Positions 1 through 6,574 of a stretch of 8,498 nt of DNA are shown in pieces. This DNA is from Candidatus Glassbacteria bacterium RIFCSPLOWO2_12_FULL_58_11 (GTDB lineage: Bacteria; Gemmatimonadota; Glassbacteria; GWA2-58-10). The translations under genes and the position numbers were made by a program. The notes below the pieces were generated by a model that was not told the DNA's origin, made no database searches, and saw nothing but the letters and a program-made list of their open reading frames with translations. Within the stretch, counting starts at the first letter, position 1. Each line of letters opens with the position of its first letter. The DNA is taken from positions 7,545 through 16,042 of the forward strand of contig MFIX01000031.1 of the NCBI GenBank assembly GCA_001780825.1, in the 5' to 3' direction.

Positions 1-776
1 TCCAGCTTTTCGGCGCGGACCCGCAGAGCATGGGCCGGGCCGCCGGGCTGGCGGCGAAACTGGAACCGGATTTTATCGATCTTAATTTCGGCTGTCCGGT
101 GCCCAAGGTGGTCCGCAAGAACGGCGGAGTGGCGCTGATGCGCGAGCCGCGGCTCATCGGAAAGATTGCCGCGGAGGCGGTCAGGCAGGCCGCGGGAGTG
201 CCGGTGACCGCGAAAATCCGCAGCGGGTGGGACTCGTCGAGCATCAATTTTCTGGAGGTGGCCGGAATACTTATCGACTCGGGAGTGGCCGCCCTGACCC
301 TGCATCCGCGGACCCGGGTCCAGGGCTTTTCAGGCCGCAGCGACTGGAGCCGGATCGCCGAGCTGGTGAAATTTTCCCCGGTGCCGGTGATCGGAAGCGG
401 CGATATCTTTGCCCCGCAGGATGCCCTGGCGATGTTCTCCCAGACCGGCTGCCGGGCGGTAATGATCGGCCGGGGAGCGCTGGGCAATCCCTGGATTTTC
501 GGCCGGGCGCGCCGCCTGCTCGAAAACCTCTCCGATCCCGGCGAGCCGCAGCCCGGAGAACGGTTCGCCCAGGCCCTGGAACAGGCGGAGATGATGGCCG
601 GAGAAATGGGCGAGCTGGCGACGATCATCCAGATGCGCAAGCATTTTAGCTACTACACGCGCGGTCTGGCCGGCGGAGCCGCCCTGCGCCGCGAGCTTTT
701 TGCCTGTATCGGTCTCGAGCAGGCCAGACTGATTTTCGAACATTATCCGGAGAGTATGCAATGCACCCCGATCTGA
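1..776 (+). CDS. dus: tRNA-dihydrouridine synthase, DusB/NifR3-like (5' end missing)
   Basis: This is an FMN-dependent enzyme that reduces specific uridines in tRNA to dihydrouridine in the cytoplasm. The reading frame is open from the left edge (first full codon at 3, reading QLFGADPQSM), so the true start lies outside the window; about 258 residues remain of a family that is usually 320-340 long. The motif LNFGCPVPKV carries the catalytic cysteine (codon 93-95), which acts as proton donor in this family. ALTLHPRTRVQGFSG, followed by VIGSGDI and MIGRGALGNPWIF, is the TIM-barrel FMN-phosphate-binding region typical of DusB. MRKHFSYYTRGLAGGAALRREL is the start of the helical tRNA-binding C-terminal domain. 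Assignment to Dus is secure; the DusB-like subgroup is judged from motif wording only. The 3' end overlaps larB by 16 bp in another frame, which suggests one transcript and coupled translation. Confidence 0.95.
   Translation, partial: QLFGADPQSMGRAAGLAAKLEPDFIDLNFGCPVPKVVRKNGGVALMREPRLIGKIAAEAVRQAAGVPVTAKIRSGWDSSSINFLEVAGILIDSGVAALTLHPRTRVQGFSGRSDWSRIAELVKFSPVPVIGSGDIFAPQDALAMFSQTGCRAVMIGRGALGNPWIFGRARRLLENLSDPGEPQPGERFAQALEQAEMMAGEMGELATIIQMRKHFSYYTRGLAGGAALRRELFACIGLEQARLIFEHYPESMQCTPI
749..754 (+). promoter_or_regulatory. Ribosome binding site of larB inside the dus 3' end
   Basis: GGAGAG lies six bases before the larB ATG at 761, within the last codons of dus. It supports the start at 761 and therefore the 16-bp overlap between the two genes. 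Confidence 0.7.
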
Positions 777-1510
777 TACGAAACCTGCTCGATCGCGTTA
801 AATCGGGAGAGCTCCCGGTTGATGAGGCGATGGAGTCGCTCAAGACCCTGCCCTTCGAGGAGCTCGGGTTCGCCGTGGTGGACCACCACCGCGAGCTCCG
901 GACGGGTTTCCCGGAAGTCATTTTCAGCGAGGGCAAAACACCCCTCCAGGTAGTGGCGATTGCCGGAAAGATTCTGGAAAAAGGCCACAGCCTGCTGGCC
1001 ACCCGGGTCCGGGAAGAGGTGTTCAGCGTCCTGAAAAAAGCCTTCCCGGATGCCGTGTATCACGAGATCAGCCGGATAGTATCCATCTCGCGGAGCAAAC
1101 CCCCGGAGATGCGCGGGACAATCTGCGTGCTCTGCGCCGGGACCAGCGATGTCCCGGTGGCCGAGGAGGCGGCGGTGACCGCGGAGTCCCTGGGCAGCCC
1201 GGTGCTGCGGATTTTCGATGTGGGCGTCGCGGGGCTTCACCGCCTGCTCTCCCGCAAGAAAGACCTGCTGAGCGCCACGGTGCTGATCGTGGTGGCCGGC
1301 ATGGAGGGCGCCTTGGCCTCGGTGGTCGGCGGCCTGGTGGACAAGCCGGTGATCGCCGTGCCGACCAGTGTCGGTTACGGCGCGAGCTTCGGCGGCATTG
1401 CCGCCCTGCTGGCCATGCTGAACTCCTGCGCCGCCGGAGTAACTGTCGTAAATATCGATAACGGGTTCGGGGCGGGCTACGCCGCCTCGATAATCAACCG
1501 CAAGGAATAG
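761..1510 (+). CDS. larB: LarB, pyridinium-3,5-biscarboxylic acid mononucleotide synthase
   Basis: LarB carboxylates and hydrolyses nicotinic acid adenine dinucleotide to give pyridinium-3,5-biscarboxylic acid mononucleotide. This is the first step towards the nickel-pincer nucleotide cofactor of lactate racemase and related LarA enzymes. The 249-residue length is usual for the family. The N-terminal helical part carries the hallmark DHHRELRTGFPEVIFSEGKT (residues 41-60). A PurE-like Rossmann half follows with AGTSDVPVAEEA (126-137), VAGMEGALASVVGGL (178-192) and VPTSVGYG (200-207). Cys223 in NSCAAG probably matches the cysteine reported to form a transient covalent adduct in characterised LarB; this is aligned by eye. 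Neither larC nor larE, needed for later sulfur transfer and nickel insertion, is visible here. The start at 761 is supported by GGAGAG six bases upstream. It overlaps the dus gene by 16 bp. Confidence 0.95.
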   Translation: MHPDLIRNLLDRVKSGELPVDEAMESLKTLPFEELGFAVVDHHRELRTGFPEVIFSEGKTPLQVVAIAGKILEKGHSLLATRVREEVFSVLKKAFPDAVYHEISRIVSISRSKPPEMRGTICVLCAGTSDVPVAEEAAVTAESLGSPVLRIFDVGVAGLHRLLSRKKDLLSATVLIVVAGMEGALASVVGGLVDKPVIAVPTSVGYGASFGGIAALLAMLNSCAAGVTVVNIDNGFGAGYAASIINRKE

Positions 1511-1569
1511 CCCCGGAATTCTGTCCTTTCCCCGCCAGTGGTCGGAAGTTGCCCGATCGGTCAAGATTG

Positions 1570-1599
1570 TTGCCAAAAAATCACCTTATATTTTATTTT
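1570..1599 (+). promoter_or_regulatory. Possible promoter for the unknown membrane protein gene
   Basis: TTGCCA (1570-1575) and TATTTT (1594-1599) are 18 bases apart in a locally AT-rich stretch between larB and the next gene. The -10 matches only four of six consensus bases, so this is tentative. Transcription would start near 1606, giving a leader of about seven bases before the ATG at 1613. TATATT at 1587-1592 is a better -10 match but has no partner -35 at the right distance. Confidence 0.3.
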
Positions 1600-1612
1600 G
1601 CAGAGCGACTCG

Positions 1613-3220
1613 ATGGTAATGAACGCGACCGCAATCAAAGCTCCGCGGATTAAAACTTTCCATTCCCCGGCCGCCCCGGCGTTGGATGAGCTGATGCTGA
1701 GAAAGAAATACATCAAAGATTTGATAAAGACCGGCCGCTACAGCTCCCTGGCCGAACAGGGAGAGCCGCTGGACTACTTCCGCCGGATCATCCAGGAAAT
1801 AAACGCCCGCAATTACACAGGACTGCTGACAGTCGCTTATGAGTTCGGCCTGCCCCTGGACCTGCTCGACAGGATGCTGGACCGCAAGAGCGCCGATGTG
1901 TTCAGGCTGAACCAGATGCCGCGCTCCTGCGAGATTCAGGCGCTCCACCTGATGTTTTCGCCGCGGGCCGAGGAGCTGAAACTGACTCAGCTCGGCGGTG
2001 AGTCCGAGCTGGATGAGGCTCACCTGCGGAAGCTCTATTTTTCGATTGTCTCCAACCAGCCCGGGACCGAGACCCTGGAGCTGGTCCGGGAACTCAGTCT
2101 GCGTAAGATGTTCGATTATATCTGGGACAAAGGGGTCCACGGCCATTTCAATTCGCGCTACCGGGCGCTCAAAGGGCTGCCGGCGGCTGATCTTTTGGTA
2201 CCGCAGGTCATCCAGGAGATCGGCCTTCCGGCCCTGTTCGATGAGAGCGCGCTGATAAAACGCTACGCTGCGAGCAAAAACACCGCGGATCGTAAGGCCA
2301 AGGATTTGAAAGATGAGCTGGCTTTTGAAAATGCAATCAAGTCCGAGATAACCGGCAAGCTAGACGGGATTTACGATATGCTGAGGAATTTCCCCTGCGA
2401 TTTTGGCGTACTGCGGGAAGCGTTGAAAGACGCCGGTATGGAACTCGAGGTGGATTTGATCGAGCAGGCTGGGCTGAGCGCGCTGCGGGATTATATCCGG
2501 GGCCAGGGATTGCTGGGAGCGAGACTGGTGTCTGAGCGCTACGGACTGGTTTGTCCGGTGCTCTCCTATTCCGATCCGGCGCAGGCCCGCCACACGATCA
2601 ACAGCAGCTTCTACGAGCAGGGACTGAAATCGAAAAAGGGGCGGTATTTCCTGCGGGCCGAGGTCCTTTACAACCTTCAGCCGTTTGTCAAGGAAGGCCG
2701 GTGCCACAAGCTCCCCGGCGGGTACCTGCTGGCCTTGATCGAGACTATCGATGGAGAGGAGCATTACCTGTTCGGCCGTTTCCCCTCACGGGTCGAACAG
2801 ATCAATTTTATCCTTACCGCGCTCGGTTACTTTTTCTTTTTCGATTCTCCACAGCGCGCGGTGGCCAGCCTGGTCAAGCACTATCTCGAGCGCTTCTCCG
2901 GAAATGTACGGGTCAACCACGCGGTCAAAAAGATGCTGGTTGCCTTGCCGATCGTGCTGGGTCTGGCTTTCCTGGTCGGAATACTGTATTACCTGACTTT
3001 CGGCCGCCTGGCGGAGTCGGCCCTGGTCGGGGGCGGGATAACTTTTGTCGGAATGGCGATCGCCTGGAAAAACGGCTATGATGAGGAGATCACTCCAGCG
3101 AGCCACGAAAGTATCCCGGCCTACCTGGCTCGCAAGGGTACCCGGGTCACCGCGACCACCTCGGCCCTGGAGCTGGGAACGGCAGAAGAAACCGGCCAGG
3201 AGCCTGTAGAAGAAGAATGA
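1613..3220 (+). CDS. Uncharacterised protein with two C-terminal membrane helices
   Basis: I do not recognise a family for this 535-residue product. Most of it (about residues 1-410) looks soluble and helix-rich, with a charged, coiled-coil-prone stretch around residues 215-260 (RKAKDLKDELAFENAIKSE). A hydrophobic patch with four consecutive phenylalanines follows (INFILTALGYFFFF, from 397). Two likely membrane helices come near the end, at about 442-463 (LVALPIVLGLAFLVGILYYL) and 470-485 (ALVGGGITFVGMAIAW). A short acidic tail ends EEPVEEE. No signal peptide, catalytic motif or nucleotide-binding loop is evident. The frame is open from a GTG at 1538, but those 25 codons cross the AT-rich promoter-like stretch and encode unconvincing sequence, so I prefer ATG 1613; ATG 1619 is equally possible. 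No Shine-Dalgarno sequence precedes either. Codon and base use look like the neighbours, so there is no sign of recent transfer. The gene stands alone, convergent with comB. Confidence 0.8.
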   Translation: MVMNATAIKAPRIKTFHSPAAPALDELMLRKKYIKDLIKTGRYSSLAEQGEPLDYFRRIIQEINARNYTGLLTVAYEFGLPLDLLDRMLDRKSADVFRLNQMPRSCEIQALHLMFSPRAEELKLTQLGGESELDEAHLRKLYFSIVSNQPGTETLELVRELSLRKMFDYIWDKGVHGHFNSRYRALKGLPAADLLVPQVIQEIGLPALFDESALIKRYAASKNTADRKAKDLKDELAFENAIKSEITGKLDGIYDMLRNFPCDFGVLREALKDAGMELEVDLIEQAGLSALRDYIRGQGLLGARLVSERYGLVCPVLSYSDPAQARHTINSSFYEQGLKSKKGRYFLRAEVLYNLQPFVKEGRCHKLPGGYLLALIETIDGEEHYLFGRFPSRVEQINFILTALGYFFFFDSPQRAVASLVKHYLERFSGNVRVNHAVKKMLVALPIVLGLAFLVGILYYLTFGRLAESALVGGGITFVGMAIAWKNGYDEEITPASHESIPAYLARKGTRVTATTSALELGTAEETGQEPVEEE

Positions 3221-3325
3221 ACCTGCCTGTCCGGTTTAATCTGAAAAGCAGCAGGCTTACCTCTAAACCCGCGAACAGAACTTCAGGATTACCTGTCGAT
3301 ATTAGCTTAAATATTATGTATGTGC

Positions 3326-3354
3326 CGTAGGGGCGACGCATGCGTCGCCCTACG
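3326..3354. repeat. GC-rich palindrome, probably a dispersed REP-like element
   Basis: The left arm CGTAGGGGCGACGCA (3326-3340) is complementary to the right arm TGCGTCGCCCTACG (3341-3354) except for one extra G on the left. It would fold into a tight 14-bp hairpin. It sits in the 177-nt gap between two convergent genes, 105 nt after the upstream stop and 44 nt before the comB stop. It has no T-run on either side, so a classical intrinsic terminator is not indicated, although it could still help separate the two transcripts. From memory, hairpins built on GTAGGGGCGA…TCGCCCCTAC are dispersed intergenic repeats in many bacterial genomes; only one copy is present here. The rest of the gap shows nothing I can name. 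Confidence 0.6.
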
Positions 3355-3397
3355 ATCCATCAGTATTCCCTGATGGTGAGTTTATTGAAACACGAAA

Positions 3398-4102
3398 TTA
3401 TGGAAGCCTTACTTTCCGCAGCTCCGGGCCATCTTCGGCCGGGTGGACCTGCATGGCGAAAGGGAAGAGGTCCCGCTGAAGGCACCAGGTCACATCCGCG
3501 GCCGGGAAATGCGCCTTGTCGCCACGCAGAAATTTGCGGGCGCTCTCATGTGAGAGAATTTCGCGCAGGGCCGCCAGGTGATCGTAGGAGATCTGCGGAT
3601 CGAGCAGGTGCTGGATATATGAGGCGCACTGCTCATCCTCGGGCGTGATACTGAGCGCATCCTGACCCATGGCGGCGATATGAATCTCCGGGTGTTTTTC
3701 CAGCCGGATCAGCCGGGCCAGGGCCGCGGCGGTGGTAAACCCCGCGGCGTAAACCGTATCGCAGTGTTCCAGTGCGGCGAAAATCCCCCGCACGCCGGCG
3801 CTGGTGCGCTGGACGACATATTTCCTACGAAAGAATTCCGCTCCCGCTGTCGTGATTTCGCTCGGCGAGTTGCCGAAATCGAAGCCTTCCACCATCTTTC
3901 CGCCGACCTCTCCGAGAGCCAGGTAACCTTTCTCTTGCTTAAGTTTTAAGGCGGCTTCGGGAGACTCCGCCAGCAGGAGGCGGCCCACTTCATAGTGCAG
4001 CAGGATACTGGCGCAGGTGAAAGCCCGGAAGACATCGACAATCACCGCGGTATCGCGGCATTCGGCGGCTCCGGCGAGCAGGCTGTGACGGTGGATTTGC
4101 AT
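3398..4102 (-). CDS. comB: ComB family 2-phosphosulfolactate phosphatase
   Basis: The family (Pfam 2-phosphosulfolactate phosphatase) removes phosphate from 2-phospho-3-sulfolactate, giving sulfolactate. In methanogens this leads to coenzyme M, and in Bacillus spores to stored sulfolactate. Many bacteria carry homologues of unproven substrate. With ATG 4102 the product is 234 residues, a normal length. Visible family motifs are VIVDVFRAFT (20-29), GEVGGKMVEGFDFGNSP (64-80), VVQRTSAG (96-103), AAGFTTAAALA (119-129) and the late EDEQCASY (155-162). The frame extends upstream to a TTG at 4138, but family resemblance begins at MQIHRHSLLAGA. The TTG also forms the first three bases of a TTGACA promoter element. 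No Shine-Dalgarno sequence precedes ATG 4102, which fits a leaderless message. The gene is divergent from the sugar-phosphate operon and convergent with the unknown gene. No sulfolactate synthase (ComA) is in the window, so the in vivo substrate is open. Confidence 0.88.
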   Translation of the reverse strand: MQIHRHSLLAGAAECRDTAVIVDVFRAFTCASILLHYEVGRLLLAESPEAALKLKQEKGYLALGEVGGKMVEGFDFGNSPSEITTAGAEFFRRKYVVQRTSAGVRGIFAALEHCDTVYAAGFTTAAALARLIRLEKHPEIHIAAMGQDALSITPEDEQCASYIQHLLDPQISYDHLAALREILSHESARKFLRGDKAHFPAADVTWCLQRDLFPFAMQVHPAEDGPELRKVRLP

Positions 4103-4108
4103 CAGCGG

Positions 4109-4138
4109 AAAATACAGAAGGCACTCCGCTGCTGTCAA
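4109..4138 (-). promoter_or_regulatory. Probable comB promoter giving a leaderless or near-leaderless mRNA
   Basis: On the - strand TTGACA (4138-4133) is a perfect -35. It is followed after 18 bases by TATTTT (4114-4109), or after 16 bases by TGTATT (4116-4111); each -10 matches four of six consensus bases. The predicted transcription start would be 4102, the A of the ATG itself, or 4104. This explains the absence of a ribosome binding site at that ATG and argues against the upstream TTG start. Confidence 0.45.
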
Positions 4139-4172
4139 GCGATCTCATCAGCCGCCGGCCGCTGTTTTCGCT

Positions 4173-4201
4173 TTGACATAAAAGGGAAAGATTGTTAAAT
4201 T
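4173..4201 (+). promoter_or_regulatory. Sigma70-like promoter for the sugar-phosphate operon
   Basis: TTGACA (4173-4178), a perfect -35, is followed after 17 bases by TAAATT (4196-4201), which matches four of six -10 bases and lies in an AT-rich run. The start of transcription would be near 4208, leaving a leader of about 110 bases before the ATG at 4322. That leader contains a short palindrome, CAGCGCTG (4272-4279), which I cannot assign. No riboswitch or terminator is evident. Confidence 0.5.
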
Positions 4202-4321
4202 AATATTCTTGCACATTTGACTTTATCATGATGAATTCACTGCTTTTTTCCCGCCACAGGCGTTCATAATTCAGCGCTGTCCAGACCTGTTTCGGCGGTT
4301 ATCCTCGAGGAGAAAGCCGCT

Positions 4322-5275
4322 ATGAGTTCATACGCCGTCAAGCCGGATGACAAAACCAAAATAGACCTTCTGCTGGATGAGCGCAGCGGCTCGCGGGTCG
4401 TGATCAACCGTCACGGCGGAGAGGTGATCGGCTACCGGATTGCCGGCCCCCAGGGCGAGATTCCTCTGCTTTACCGCGATTCACTCGCCCAGCCCCCGGA
4501 AAAAGGCTGGAAGAACCACGCGACAATCCTCTTTCCGATTGTCGGCGGGATCAAGAACAAGGAAAGCCGCCTGGGCAGCCGCGTGGTCCGCTCGCCGGGC
4601 AACCACGGCGTGGCGCGGAACAGCGATTTCTCGCTGGTTGAATCCTCCAGCCGCGGCGCCGCCTCGGCCCGTTACCGGCTCGCCGCCAATGACTACACCC
4701 GCGGATTCTATCCTTTTGAATTCCAGCTCGATATGCTCTACCGTCTCGAAGGCAATGTCCTGACCACGACATTCGAGATAACCAACCCCGGAGCTGAACC
4801 GCTCTATTTCTGTTTCGGCTGGCACCCGGGATTCAGGACGCCGGTGATTCCCGGAAAAGGGAGCAAGGAAAGCTGCCGGCTCCTTTTCCCGGAAGGCTCG
4901 ATCCGCAAGTACCACAACAATGAGCACTGCCGTCTGACCGGAGAAACCAGCATGATCCGGGTCGGCGGTGCCTTGCCCCGGACCGAGAAGGAGCTCGAGG
5001 CAACCCTGATGTATGAGATCGATGATCCCTCCCTGCGCACGGTGACTCTCGAGGACCCGGCCGCCGGCATCTCGATCCGCGTCGATTTCCCGGACCTGCC
5101 GCACCTGGGCCTCTGGTCCGAGCCGGGCGATGAGTTTATCTGCATCGAGCCCTGGCAGGGCATGGATGACCACGAGGAGCAGGAGCCGTTCGATCAGAAA
5201 GTCGGCATCGTGGTCCTGCCTCCCGGCGGAAAGAAAGCCGCCTCGGTTAAAGTGACCCCGGAAATTAAGGGTTGA
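4322..5275 (+). CDS. Aldose 1-epimerase family protein, LacX-like
   Basis: Aldose epimerases (mutarotases) interconvert alpha and beta anomers of free or phosphorylated sugars in the cytoplasm. The 317-residue product fits the galactose mutarotase-like beta-sandwich family. Conserved positions are His95 in NHGVARNSDF, His168 in CFGWHPGF and Glu276 in FICIEPWQGMDD; the last two correspond by position to the His/Glu acid-base pair of GalM. The order LWSEPGDEFICIEPW near the C-terminus resembles the LacX/YeaD-like branch more than classical GalM. The start is well supported: GAGGAG (4307-4312) lies nine bases before ATG 4322. It is the first gene of a rightward group; the next start follows 66 nt after its stop, with no terminator between. 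The substrate cannot be read from the sequence, but the neighbours suggest a hexose, amino sugar or their phosphates. Confidence 0.88.
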   Translation: MSSYAVKPDDKTKIDLLLDERSGSRVVINRHGGEVIGYRIAGPQGEIPLLYRDSLAQPPEKGWKNHATILFPIVGGIKNKESRLGSRVVRSPGNHGVARNSDFSLVESSSRGAASARYRLAANDYTRGFYPFEFQLDMLYRLEGNVLTTTFEITNPGAEPLYFCFGWHPGFRTPVIPGKGSKESCRLLFPEGSIRKYHNNEHCRLTGETSMIRVGGALPRTEKELEATLMYEIDDPSLRTVTLEDPAAGISIRVDFPDLPHLGLWSEPGDEFICIEPWQGMDDHEEQEPFDQKVGIVVLPPGGKKAASVKVTPEIKG

Positions 5276-5328
5276 TGAATAGTATCTGCGTTTGAGCTGA
5301 AATCTATACTAATGAAGAAATCGTGATT

Positions 5329-5335
5329 GGGAGGA
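5329..5335 (+). promoter_or_regulatory. Ribosome binding site fixing the HAD gene start at 5342
   Basis: GGGAGGA, a strong Shine-Dalgarno sequence, lies six bases before ATG 5342. It rules out the in-frame TTG at 5327, which would sit upstream of the binding site. Confidence 0.85.
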
Positions 5336-5341
5336 ATACAG

Positions 5342-6496
5342 ATGTCGTTATCCGGTATTAAACTTTCTGAATCCGCGCTCAAAATGGCGGACAAGCTATC
5401 GCTCGACAAAGCCAAACTGGCCGCGCTGGTTGCGGAAATCCTCGAGGCGGGCCGCAAACACAATCGCGACCTGGCGGGCCAGATAATCTGCGGCCTGGAT
5501 GTCAACGGGCCGATTGTGGACTGCGATGACTCGGAGCTCACCCCATATCCCGGCGCCGCAGAGGCGATAACCTACCTGATCGGGATCCAGGGGATAGAGG
5601 TCACGCTCTGCACCGGCTGGGACCTCAACTCGATGGAATTTTTCAAGGAGAACCGCCTTAAGGTCGAGGGTCTCGGCACTGTGGGCGAGTACGGCATGGT
5701 CTATGAGCGCAAGGGCAAGTTCAACTACCTCTATCCCTACAATGAGCAGGAGGCCCTGAACTTTGTCCGCGATGTCCTGACCTCGGCCGCCGAGCAGAAA
5801 GTCAAAGTGGCCCTGCAGGGCAATTACAGCACCGGAGCTGGGGCGATCTATATCGAGGGGGATAAAAACGGCAACCTGCTTCAGCACCCGCTGGTTAAGG
5901 GCCGCCGCCCGACTCTGGAAAAGCTGGCTCAGGCCTGCACCGCTGGCGGCAGCCGGGTCGAGCTGGACAGGAAGGCCGGCCGGATTCGTTTCAGCGCCAA
6001 GGCCGAAAACATGCGCGGGCTTTACCAGGCGCTGATCAAGACCCACCCGCTGATCAGCGTGCGGGTGGAGAGTTCTATGGCCGATGAGCTGGCGCTCTGG
6101 ATTGACGAGAAAGACGCTCCGGGCTTCGATTTCGCGGCCCTGAAAAAGGTGGTGCCGCCGTTCGAGAAGCGCTCAGGCCGCAAGGCCCTGGTCTATGAGG
6201 ATTTCGGCGTGGACCTGATCGCCCCCCGCGTCGAGGCGGGCAACTATTCCAAGGATGCCGGTCTGCGGGCATTCGGCCGCGAGGCTTTCGGCAATGACAA
6301 TTTCCTCTCGATCATTATCGGCGACAAGCGCAGCGACATCCCGAAGAGCATTGCCAAAACCATGATGGCGGCGCAGAAAGGCACCAGCGCCGAGAAGATC
6401 GCCAATGAGGAGGGTATCCCCTCATTCAACCCGCTAGATGTCCGCGATTTCGCGGTGGCTGTCGCCGAGGCGCACCGGATAGCCGCCGCAGGATGA
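5342..6496 (+). CDS. HAD-superfamily (Cof/IIB-like) phosphatase homologue with altered motif I
   Basis: HAD enzymes usually dephosphorylate small metabolites, often sugar phosphates, through an aspartyl-phosphate. This 384-residue protein has a helical N-terminal extension of about 48 residues, then motif I as GLDVNGPIVD (Asp53, Asn55). Motif II is TLCTGWD (Thr91), followed by GEYGMVY as in IIB members. A cap domain occupies roughly residues 125-280. Motif III Lys304 lies in NYSKDAGL and motif IV is IIGDKRSD (Asp328, Asp332). The second motif I aspartate, normally the general acid/base, is Asn (codon AAC at 5504-5506). The protein could therefore be a weak phosphatase, a different kind of HAD enzyme or a binding protein. 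Its place between an epimerase gene and agaS points to a sugar-phosphate substrate, but this is inference. Stop to the next start is 78 nt. I cannot assign a specific family name. Confidence 0.82.
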   Translation: MSLSGIKLSESALKMADKLSLDKAKLAALVAEILEAGRKHNRDLAGQIICGLDVNGPIVDCDDSELTPYPGAAEAITYLIGIQGIEVTLCTGWDLNSMEFFKENRLKVEGLGTVGEYGMVYERKGKFNYLYPYNEQEALNFVRDVLTSAAEQKVKVALQGNYSTGAGAIYIEGDKNGNLLQHPLVKGRRPTLEKLAQACTAGGSRVELDRKAGRIRFSAKAENMRGLYQALIKTHPLISVRVESSMADELALWIDEKDAPGFDFAALKKVVPPFEKRSGRKALVYEDFGVDLIAPRVEAGNYSKDAGLRAFGREAFGNDNFLSIIIGDKRSDIPKSIAKTMMAAQKGTSAEKIANEEGIPSFNPLDVRDFAVAVAEAHRIAAAG

Positions 6497-6521
6497 ACTG
6501 TCGTAAATGTAAAAATATTCT

Positions 6522-6551
6522 TTGCGAAAGCCATATTCAATCAACTGTAAT
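6522..6551 (+). promoter_or_regulatory. Weak possible internal promoter before agaS
   Basis: TTGCGA (6522-6527) and TGTAAT (6546-6551) are 18 bases apart in the AT-rich gap before agaS. The -10 matches five of six bases and the -35 four of six. The predicted start, near 6558, would leave just the ribosome binding site in the leader. AT-rich gaps produce such matches by chance, so this is tentative. Confidence 0.25.
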
Positions 6552-6574
6552 TTTATGAGGCAAGGAGAAGCGGA

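Noticed and set aside
1540..1558. Hairpin GGTCGG/CCGATC after larB as a terminator
   Set aside because: The stem is only 6 bp with one G-T pair and no following T-run.
743..1576. 277-residue - strand open frame opposite larB
   Set aside because: It is an antisense shadow of larB with no recognisable protein features.
1538..1612. GTG start extending the unknown membrane protein by 25 residues
   Set aside because: No ribosome binding site, and the stretch includes an AT-rich promoter-like sequence that looks non-coding.
3221..3325. Intrinsic terminator directly after the unknown membrane protein gene
   Set aside because: Only very short complementary stretches around the AGCAGCAGGCTT region, without a stable stem or T-run.
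3340..3648. 102-residue + strand open frame after the palindrome
   Set aside because: It lies mostly antisense to comB, starts inside the palindrome, and has low-complexity Arg/Pro/Gly-rich content.
4103..4138. TTG start for comB
   Set aside because: Family similarity begins at the ATG at 4102 and the TTG is part of a TTGACA -35 element. It remains possible, since a weak GAG lies five bases before it.
5327..5341. TTG start for the HAD gene
   Set aside because: It overlaps the strong GGGAGGA site that serves ATG 5342.
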